Shown here piece by piece: positions 15,652-20,592 of a DNA stretch of 20,592 nucleotides. The position numbers were made by a program, and so were the translations under genes. Source of the DNA: JBQCHF01 sp051954955 (GTDB lineage: Bacteria > Actinomycetota > Actinomycetes > Motilibacterales > Motilibacteraceae); NCBI GenBank assembly GCA_051954955.1, contig JBQCHF010000002.1, forward strand, positions 1 through 20,592. Direction: 5' to 3'. The notes beneath the pieces were generated by a model. It searched no databases, was not told the DNA's origin, and saw only the letters and a list, made by a program, of their open reading frames with translations. Positions within the stretch are counted from its first letter, which is position 1. Every line of letters begins with the position of its first letter.

Positions 15652-16161
15652 TCAGCGCAGGACGGCGGCACCCGGGGTCTCCCAACGGGCGACCACGCGG
15701 GCCCGGACCGCGTCGACCCTCGCCCACTGCTCCGGGCTCAGGCAGGACAGGGCTGCCGGGAAGGCTCCGTCCTGCTCCTTGAGGATGTGCTCGCGCAGCA
15801 GCTCGAGGGCGTCGAGCAGCCGGGTCGGCCAGACCGGGTCGAGCGGCACGCGCAGCGGGCCGGGGGCGTCGACGGCTTCGGCGAGGACCGCCTCGATCCG
15901 CCGGTGCTCGCCGCGCAGCTGCGCCACGTGCCCGGCGTGGTCCTCGCTCTCCTCGGCCAGCGCCGGGAACAGCCCCTCCTCCTCCACCACAGTGTGCGGG
16001 GCCAGCACAGCGGCGATGTCCCGCGCGGTGGCCGCGGCGGTGACCAGGTCGGCCTGCTGCGCGGCGGCGCGCGCGGTGCCGATGAGGTTCACGACGGCGT
16101 CGTGCTCGGCAGTGAGCACCTCGATGGCCTCGACCGCCTGGCAGCCGCAGTACTCGCACAT
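15652..16161 (-). CDS. Hemerythrin-like di-iron protein with CEYCGC N-terminus
   Basis: The 169-residue protein has a four-helix HHE (hemerythrin-type) domain. Candidate iron ligands are His20 (TAEHD), His56 and Glu60 (PHTVVEEEGLF), His85 (RGEHRRI), and His125 and Glu129 (REHILKEQDG), with HxxxE pairs as in the family. It opens with MCEYCGCQA, a Cys cluster (Cys2, Cys5, Cys7) that could bind metal or react with thiols or NO. Known hemerythrin-like proteins bind O2 or NO or store iron. Next to narK a role in NO/O2 sensing or protection is plausible but inferred. ATG 16161 is preceded by GGAGGGA. It lies 35 bases after narK and ends just before a strong terminator, so the two genes should be co-transcribed. 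Confidence 0.9.
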   Translation of the reverse strand: MCEYCGCQAVEAIEVLTAEHDAVVNLIGTARAAAQQADLVTAAATARDIAAVLAPHTVVEEEGLFPALAEESEDHAGHVAQLRGEHRRIEAVLAEAVDAPGPLRVPLDPVWPTRLLDALELLREHILKEQDGAFPAALSCLSPEQWARVDAVRARVVARWETPGAAVLR

Positions 16162-16196
16162 GTCCTGGTCCCTCCAGCCCTCTCGAGCGCCGATGC

Positions 16197-17438
16197 TCAG
16201 GCAGCGACGCGGCGCGCCGCGCGACCCATGGCCAGGGCCAGGAGCAGCGCGCCGCCGGCGACGAGGGCGAGCAGGACCAGGCCGAGGCCGTAGTCGCCGT
16301 TGCGGCCGTAGATCGAGCCCATGACCAGCGGCGGTACGAAGCCGCCCAGGCCGCCGGCGGCACCGACGACGCCGGTCACGGCGCCGACCTTGTTGGCCGG
16401 GGCGAGCAGGGCGACCAGGGCGAAGGTGGCGCCGCTGGCGGCCCCGAGCGCGGCGGCCATGCCGAGGAAGGCGATGGTGCCCAGCGGCTTCAGGTCCGGG
16501 GTCGTGGACTGCACCAGCGCGCCGACGACGACCACGGCGAACGCGGCGAGCAGCACCGAGGTCGGGCGCAGCCGGTCCGACAGCCAACCGCCGATCGGCC
16601 GCATGATGACAGCCAGCAGCACGAACCCGGCCATCCGGTTGGCGGCGTCGGACTGGGTGAGGCTGTAGGCGGTCTTGAGGTAGGTGGGCAGGTAGACGCT
16701 GAAGGCGACGTAGCCGCCGAAGCCGACGGCGTAGAGCGCCGAGGCCTGCCAGGTGACCGGGAGCTTGAGCACCGAGGCGAGGCGACGGGTGAGCGGCTCG
16801 GTCGGCACGACCCGGCCGGGAGCGTCGCGCAGCACCAGCGCGGCCACGACGCCGTAGATACTCAAGGCGATGGCGGTGATGACGAACGGGGTCTGGATGC
16901 CGTGCGCCTTGACCAGCTTGACCGTGGTGAGGGCGCTGATGGCGGTGCCGCCCATGCCGGCGCCGAAGACGCCGATCGCGAAGCCGCGCCGCTCGGGCGG
17001 GAACCACGCGTTCACGAACGGGACACCGACGGCGAAGGCGGTGCCGGCGACGCCGAGGAAGAAGCCGCCGACGAGCAGGGCGGCCAGCGAGTCGTGGCCG
17101 AACAGGCCGAGGTAGAGCACCGGGACGATGGTGACCAGCGACACGACCGGGAACATGATCCGGCCGCCGAAGCGGTCGGTCAGCGCGCCGACCGGGATAC
17201 GCCCGATCGAGCCGACCACCACCGGCACCGCCACGAGCAGTGCCTGCTGGAACGAGCTGAGCCCGAGCCCCTCCTTGAAGCGGGTGCCCAGCGGCGACAG
17301 CAGCGCCCAGGCCCAGAAGTTGAGCGCGAAGCCGACGGTGGCCATGACCAGCATGGCCACCCGGCGAGATTCGGTGACGGCGGGCACGGGTGCCGGCGCG
17401 GCGGGGGTGGGGGCGCTGGCGTGCGCGGTGGCGGACAT
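16197..17438 (-). CDS. narK: Nitrate/nitrite transporter, MFS (NarK/NNP family)
   Basis: The 413-residue integral membrane protein, with about 12 hydrophobic segments, would import nitrate and/or export nitrite for the adjacent nitrate reductase. The segment FALNFWAWALLSPLGTRFKE at the end of TM1 and the loop motif GALTDRFGGR (MFS motif A) are typical. Two Gly-rich nitrate signature regions are GVFGAGMGGTAISA and GVVGAAGGLGGFVPPLVMG. ATG 17438 is preceded by AGAGGGA. A GTG-type extension up to 17471 adds 11 residues without support. The N-terminal 30 residues are Ala/Pro-rich and cytoplasmic. Whether it is a proton symporter or nitrate/nitrite antiporter cannot be decided here. It leads the unit that includes the hemerythrin-like gene, and a DosR-like palindrome lies about 120 bases upstream. 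Confidence 0.94.
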   Translation of the reverse strand: MSATAHASAPTPAAPAPVPAVTESRRVAMLVMATVGFALNFWAWALLSPLGTRFKEGLGLSSFQQALLVAVPVVVGSIGRIPVGALTDRFGGRIMFPVVSLVTIVPVLYLGLFGHDSLAALLVGGFFLGVAGTAFAVGVPFVNAWFPPERRGFAIGVFGAGMGGTAISALTTVKLVKAHGIQTPFVITAIALSIYGVVAALVLRDAPGRVVPTEPLTRRLASVLKLPVTWQASALYAVGFGGYVAFSVYLPTYLKTAYSLTQSDAANRMAGFVLLAVIMRPIGGWLSDRLRPTSVLLAAFAVVVVGALVQSTTPDLKPLGTIAFLGMAAALGAASGATFALVALLAPANKVGAVTGVVGAAGGLGGFVPPLVMGSIYGRNGDYGLGLVLLALVAGGALLLALAMGRAARRVAA

Positions 17439-17553
17439 CGGGTCCCTCTCGGCTCGTGGCGTCGCCCGCACGGCATCCCCCCGGATCGTGTGAGGGCCCC
17501 GCCCGGAGCGACCGGGTCGACCCCAGGTTCGTCGGGCGATAGGCGCGGCAGCA

Positions 17554-17580
17554 GGGACCTGGGTCCCGCCGGAAGTCCCC
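17554..17580 (-). promoter_or_regulatory. DosR/DevR-like box upstream of narK
   Basis: GGGACCTGGGTCCC (17554-17567) is a perfect palindrome apart from its two central bases. It matches the mycobacterial DosR core GGGACTTNNGNCCC at all defined positions but one. A half-site GGGGACTTCC (minus strand, 17571-17580) lies next to it. Both are centred about 120-140 bases upstream of the narK start. In Mycobacterium tuberculosis narK2 belongs to the DosR hypoxia/NO regulon, so oxygen or NO control of this unit is plausible. No regulator gene is in the window. Confidence 0.55.
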
Positions 17581-17646
17581 TTTGTCCGCGCACCGTCCGT
17601 CCTGGGTGGTGAGGCCGTCGGTGAGGAGCGTCACCTCCCGTGCCGG

Positions 17647-17665
17647 CCGGCGTCCAGGACGCCGG
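17647..17665 (-). terminator. Hairpin after the P450 gene
   Basis: CCGGCGTCC (17647-17655) and GGACGCCGG (17657-17665) are perfect complements around a single base, so an 8-bp stem with a three-base loop is realistic. It starts 8 bases past the P450 stop on the minus strand, upstream of the narK promoter region. No T-run follows. Confidence 0.55.
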
Positions 17666-17673
17666 AGTCCCGC

Positions 17674-18972
17674 TCAGGACACCGCCGCCGGGCGCCGGGG
17701 CGAGGCGCCCTCCCGCAGGTCCACGCCGACGTCGGTGAGCACGACCCCGCTCGCCGGCCGGGTGGGGAGCCGCGCCCGATCCACCCGGAGGTCCTGCTCC
17801 GAGAGCTCGTAGGAGAGCGTGCTCAGGACGCGGAGCGCGCCGGCGATCAGGGCGACGGTGGCGCGCTCGCCCGGGCAGCGGTGGCCGCTGGAGACATCGC
17901 CGCCGCCCTGCGGGAGGTAGCTGAACGGGTCCGGGCCGACGAAGCGGCCGGCGTCGTCCAGCCAGCGGCCGGGGTCGAAGGACTCCGGGGCCGGAAAGCG
18001 GGCGGGGTCGTGGTCGGTGCCCTCGACGTCGAGGACCACCAGCTGGCCGGCGTGCACGGTGCGCGTCCGGCCGCATGGGGCCTGCCAGGAGAAGCGAGAA
18101 CGGGCTCGGGCGGCGAGCGCGGGCACGAACGGGTGGGTGCGCCGCACTTCGTGGGCGAGCGCCTCGAGCACGGCCGGATCGCCCTGGGCCGCGGGCGAGC
18201 GCCAGGCCGGGTGGTCGTGCAGCGCCACCGCGCCGGCGACCACGAACCAGGCCACCGCGACGGTGGGGCGCAGCACGTTGAGCAGCTCGACCGCGGCGGT
18301 GCGCTCGTCCAGGAGCGCCCCGTCGGCGTCCCGATGCGTGATCACCGCCGCAAGGACCGACCCCGCCGGGGGGTGCAGCCGGCCGTCGCGGGCGGCGCGG
18401 ACGACCTCGCCGGCCCAGCGCTCCAGCCGGCGCCGGGCCCGGCGGGCACGCACGTGCTCGACGCCGACGCTGCCGAAGCCGTCCACCACCGCGGCGAGGT
18501 CGTGCGACCGCCGCGGTGCCTCCCCGAGGGTGAGCGGGACGCCCGCCCAGCGGCAGACCGCGTCGGTCAGCACCGCCACCGCCTCGTCGAACAGGACCAC
18601 CCGCGGAGCGCCGACCCAGCGGGCCGCCGCGCGCCCCCACGCCTGGTCCGCGGTCTCGGCCAGCTCGGTCACGGCCACCGGGTCCGCGACCGAGCGCACG
18701 AACATCTCCTTGCGCTGCCGGTGCATCTCGTCGTCCAGAACGTGCACGGGGCCGTCGCCGAACAGGGTGCGCTGCAGCGGCCTCGGCACGGCGCCGGCGC
18801 GACGCATCCGGCTGTCGTCGTAGAAGAGCCGGGCGCCGTCCGCGCCGCCGACGACGAGCGCGCGCTCGCCGAGCAGCCGCACCTCCGCCGAGCCGCCCTG
18901 CGCGCGGCGCAGGTCGGGAAGGGTGTCGTAGGGGCGGCGGAGCAGCGCGAGGGTGGCGTCGGAGAGCAGCAC
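17674..18972 (-). CDS. Cytochrome P450 of the CYP152 fatty-acid peroxygenase type
   Basis: The 432-residue heme-thiolate enzyme resembles CYP152 members (P450 BS-beta, SP-alpha, OleT). These use H2O2 to hydroxylate or decarboxylate fatty acids without redox partners. Diagnostic segments are VRLLGERALVVGG, RTLFGDGPVHVLDDEMHRQR (69-88), LNVLRPTVAVAWFV (231-244) with the Arg235-Pro236 pair that binds the substrate carboxylate in place of the usual Thr, EVRRTHPFVPALAARAR, and the heme loop SYLPQGGGDVSSGHRCPGER with ligand Cys366. His77 lies at the position equivalent to BS-beta Gln85 and OleT His85. GTG 18972 is the start, with weak ribosome binding. No ferredoxin or reductase gene is nearby, as expected for a peroxygenase. 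It diverges from the MscS gene. Confidence 0.9.
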   Translation of the reverse strand: MLLSDATLALLRRPYDTLPDLRRAQGGSAEVRLLGERALVVGGADGARLFYDDSRMRRAGAVPRPLQRTLFGDGPVHVLDDEMHRQRKEMFVRSVADPVAVTELAETADQAWGRAAARWVGAPRVVLFDEAVAVLTDAVCRWAGVPLTLGEAPRRSHDLAAVVDGFGSVGVEHVRARRARRRLERWAGEVVRAARDGRLHPPAGSVLAAVITHRDADGALLDERTAAVELLNVLRPTVAVAWFVVAGAVALHDHPAWRSPAAQGDPAVLEALAHEVRRTHPFVPALAARARSRFSWQAPCGRTRTVHAGQLVVLDVEGTDHDPARFPAPESFDPGRWLDDAGRFVGPDPFSYLPQGGGDVSSGHRCPGERATVALIAGALRVLSTLSYELSEQDLRVDRARLPTRPASGVVLTDVGVDLREGASPRRPAAVS

Positions 18973-18981
18973 GGGGGCCCG

Positions 18982-19047
18982 CTACCCGCGCTGCGGCCGG
19001 GTAGGCGCGGGGCCGGCGGGTGCGTGACGGTCGGAGGCGCCGGGTAG
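18982..19047. promoter_or_regulatory. CTACCCG/CGGGTAG repeats in the P450-MscS divergent promoter region
   Basis: CTACCCG (18982-18988) and CGGGTAG (18998-19004) form an inverted repeat with a nine-base spacer. CGGGTAG recurs at 19041-19047, the last two inside CCGGGTAGG. All three lie in the 137-base gap between the divergent P450 and channel genes. Repeated half-sites in such a gap suggest a regulator-binding site, but the protein is unknown. Confidence 0.5.
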
Positions 19048-19109
19048 GGGACTGCGCGACATCGTGGCGTCGAGGGACCGGGTTCGAGGGAACGGCGAGG
19101 AGGAGGCGC

Positions 19110-20429
19110 GTGGACGCGAGCGCGGCCGCATCGATGCTGCTGCTCGCCGACGTGCCTCCGCTGCGGCACCAGGGGCCGCAGATCGCCGCTGTGGCGGTGC
19201 TGGCTGCCGTGTGGGCGCTGGCGGTCGCCATGGCGTTGGGGGCCGTCGTGCGCCGGCTGGGCCGCCGCTCGCCCGTCGCCGCGGACCTCTCCCGGCGGGG
19301 GCGCTGGCCGCTGCGGGCCACCCTCGTCGTCGGCGCGGTCCTGCTGGTGCTGCGCATCGGCACCGGCAAGGGGGTGTGGCGCGAGCCGCTGCTGCACGTC
19401 CTCGGGCTGCTGCTCATCGCCTCCACGGCCTGGTTGATCGCGGTGCTGGTCTTCGTGGCCGAGGACGTCGCCACCGCCCACTACCGGCTCGACGTGGCGG
19501 ACAACCGGCGGGCGCGGCGGGTGCGCACCCAGGTCACCGTCGTGCGCCGGATCACCGTTGCTGTAGTGGCCATCATCGCGGTGGCGGCGATGCTCATGAC
19601 GTTCCCGGCCGCTCGGGCGGCCGGGACCAGCGTGCTCTTCTCCGCCGGGGTGCTCGGTGTCGTGGCCGGTCTCGCCGCGCAGACGACGCTGGGCAACGTG
19701 TTCGCGGGCCTGCAGATCGCCTTCAGCGACGCGGTCCGCGTGGACGACGTGCTCGTGGTGCAGGAGGAGTGGGGCCGGGTCGAGGACATCACCCTCACCT
19801 ACGTGGTGATCCACCTCTGGGACGACCGGCGGCTCATCCTGCCCTGCTCGTGGTTCACCTCGAACCCCTACCAGAACTGGACCCGGCGCACCTCGGCCGT
19901 CATCGGCACGGTCGAGCTCGACGTCGACTGGTCGGTGCCGGTGGACCGCATGCGCGAGCAGCTCGACGCCATCCTGGACGGCAGCGACCTGTGGGACCGG
20001 CGGGTCGGGGTGCTGCAGGTGACCGACGCCGTCGGCTCGTTCGTCCGCCTGCGGGCGCTCGTGAGCGCTACCGATGCGGGCCGCCTGTTCGACCTGCGCT
20101 GCCTCGTGCGCGAGCGGCTGGTCGGCTGGCTGCAGTCCGAGCACAACGCTGCCCTGCCGCGGATCCGGATCGACGCCAGCCCGGTGCAGCCGCGGGACGT
20201 CGACCTGCGCGCGCAGCGGCGAGGTCGTCAGGACGGGGCGCCGGGGCTGTTCTCCGGTTCCAGCGCCGCAGAGGCACGCGCCAGCATGTTCACCGGCCCG
20301 GAGGGCGAGCATCCCGTCGAGGAGCCGCCGTCGCCCCTCGACCCGACCCGGGTGCGCAGCGACGGCAGCGTGGACGACGGTCCTGATGGTTCGGGTGGGC
20401 CGCACGGTGACGACGGGGGGGACGGCTGA
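19110..20429 (+). CDS. MscS-family mechanosensitive ion channel
   Basis: The 439-residue membrane protein probably opens under membrane tension to release solutes on osmotic downshift. It has hydrophobic segments near residues 25-48, 68-83, 93-118 and 147-166, then the Gly/Ala-rich pore-lining helix VLGVVAGLAAQTTLGNVFAG (181-200). The beta domain start QIAFSDAVRVDDVLVV follows, and then the family motif RRLILPCSWFTSNPYQNWTR (240-259). The C-terminal 70 residues are acidic, Gly/Pro/Ser-rich and likely disordered, an extension beyond the E. coli MscS core. GTG 19110 is chosen because GAGGAGGAGG lies immediately upstream, and the frame upstream of it looks non-coding. The channel diverges from the P450 gene and is followed by a hairpin terminator. 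Confidence 0.93.
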   Translation: MDASAAASMLLLADVPPLRHQGPQIAAVAVLAAVWALAVAMALGAVVRRLGRRSPVAADLSRRGRWPLRATLVVGAVLLVLRIGTGKGVWREPLLHVLGLLLIASTAWLIAVLVFVAEDVATAHYRLDVADNRRARRVRTQVTVVRRITVAVVAIIAVAAMLMTFPAARAAGTSVLFSAGVLGVVAGLAAQTTLGNVFAGLQIAFSDAVRVDDVLVVQEEWGRVEDITLTYVVIHLWDDRRLILPCSWFTSNPYQNWTRRTSAVIGTVELDVDWSVPVDRMREQLDAILDGSDLWDRRVGVLQVTDAVGSFVRLRALVSATDAGRLFDLRCLVRERLVGWLQSEHNAALPRIRIDASPVQPRDVDLRAQRRGRQDGAPGLFSGSSAAEARASMFTGPEGEHPVEEPPSPLDPTRVRSDGSVDDGPDGSGGPHGDDGGDG

Positions 20430-20457
20430 GCGCCGGTTCCGTCGGGGACACACGGCG

Positions 20458-20488
20458 CAGGGCCCGCACCCTTGGGGTGCGGGCCCTG
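20458..20488. terminator. Hairpin terminator between convergent genes
   Basis: Arms 20458-20471 and 20475-20488 (CAGGGCCCGCACCC and its complement) form a perfect 14-bp stem with a TTG loop. It lies 29 bases after the MscS stop and 23 bases beyond the stop of the minus-strand gene at the right edge, so it can serve both transcripts. Confidence 0.75.
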
Positions 20489-20510
20489 TGGTTCCTGCTG
20501 ACGGTTCTCG

Positions 20511-20592
20511 TCACCTCTCGACGGGTGCGGGCTGGCGGGAGCCGAGCAGGAGCTCTGCGTCGGTGGGGGTGTGGCCGCGGTGGATCAGGCCG
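20511..20592 (-). CDS. Partial unidentified protein, C-terminal 26 residues
   Basis: The minus-strand frame enters from the right edge and ends GLIHRGHTPTDAELLLGSRQ followed by PAPVER and TGA (20511-20513). Third codon positions are nearly all G or C, which supports a real gene end. The product cannot be identified from 26 residues. It converges on the MscS gene, with the hairpin at 20458-20488 between them. Confidence 0.6.
   Translation of the reverse strand, partial: GLIHRGHTPTDAELLLGSRQPAPVER

Noticed and set aside
13570..16293. 907-codon open frame on the plus strand
   Set aside because: It lies opposite narG and the hemerythrin gene, which have full family motifs. Long antisense frames are expected in very GC-rich coding DNA, and the translation is low-complexity with no recognisable domain.
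18669..20453. 594-codon open frame on the minus strand
   Set aside because: It is antisense to the MscS gene and overlaps the P450 start in another frame. The product is rich in Arg, His and Pro with no motif.

Overview
The window is very GC-rich and its genes use G or C in almost every third codon position. Many start at GTG, and several neighbours overlap by 1-4 bases. Together with a Gram-positive type nar operon, a DosR-like box and many actinobacterial protein families, this points to a high-GC actinobacterium, possibly of the Geodermatophilaceae type. That placement is inferred from style, not from a marker gene. I saw no rRNA, tRNA, CRISPR, transposase or prophage gene.

Layout. Positions 1-363 (minus) hold the N-terminal part of an unidentified protein that runs off the left edge. 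Positions 364-718 are a lower-GC, gene-free stretch with a nested inverted repeat and two copies of a GCATGATCAC motif. Positions 719-3059 (minus) are a 2-methylacyl-CoA racemase followed by an acyl-CoA dehydrogenase, a pair suited to degrading methyl-branched or sterol-type acyl chains. A methyltransferase (3121-3738, plus) diverges from them and converges on a small zinc-ribbon protein (3912-4223, minus), with a long palindrome between the two. Positions 4337-7135 (minus) hold an agmatine deiminase, then a membrane-anchored His-rich protein whose stop overlaps the start of a quinone-reductase-like enzyme. An array of 17-bp-spaced motifs (7150-7263) separates agmatine deiminase from a divergent SDR oxidoreductase (7316-8209, plus). 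Next come a chain of three five-codon mini-ORFs and the small zinc-binding protein they lead into (8305-8550).

The core of the window is respiratory nitrate reduction on the minus strand. narGHJI (15459 down to 8563) is one overlapping transcription unit. Upstream of it, and separated by a strong hairpin terminator, is a unit with a NarK-type transporter and a hemerythrin-like di-iron protein. NarK would move nitrate/nitrite, NarGHI would couple quinol oxidation to nitrate reduction, NarJ would assemble NarG, and the hemerythrin protein may sense or buffer O2/NO. A DosR-like palindrome lies upstream of narK. Further right are a CYP152-type P450 peroxygenase (17674-18972, minus), a divergent MscS-type channel (19110-20429, plus), and the C-terminus of a gene entering from the right edge (20511-20592, minus).

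The least explained signals are the 17-bp iteron-like array, the overlapping MSTTR mini-ORF chain, the 42-bp near-perfect palindrome at 3806-3847, and the His-rich protein coupled to an oxidoreductase. All functions come from reading the sequence; no database search was run.
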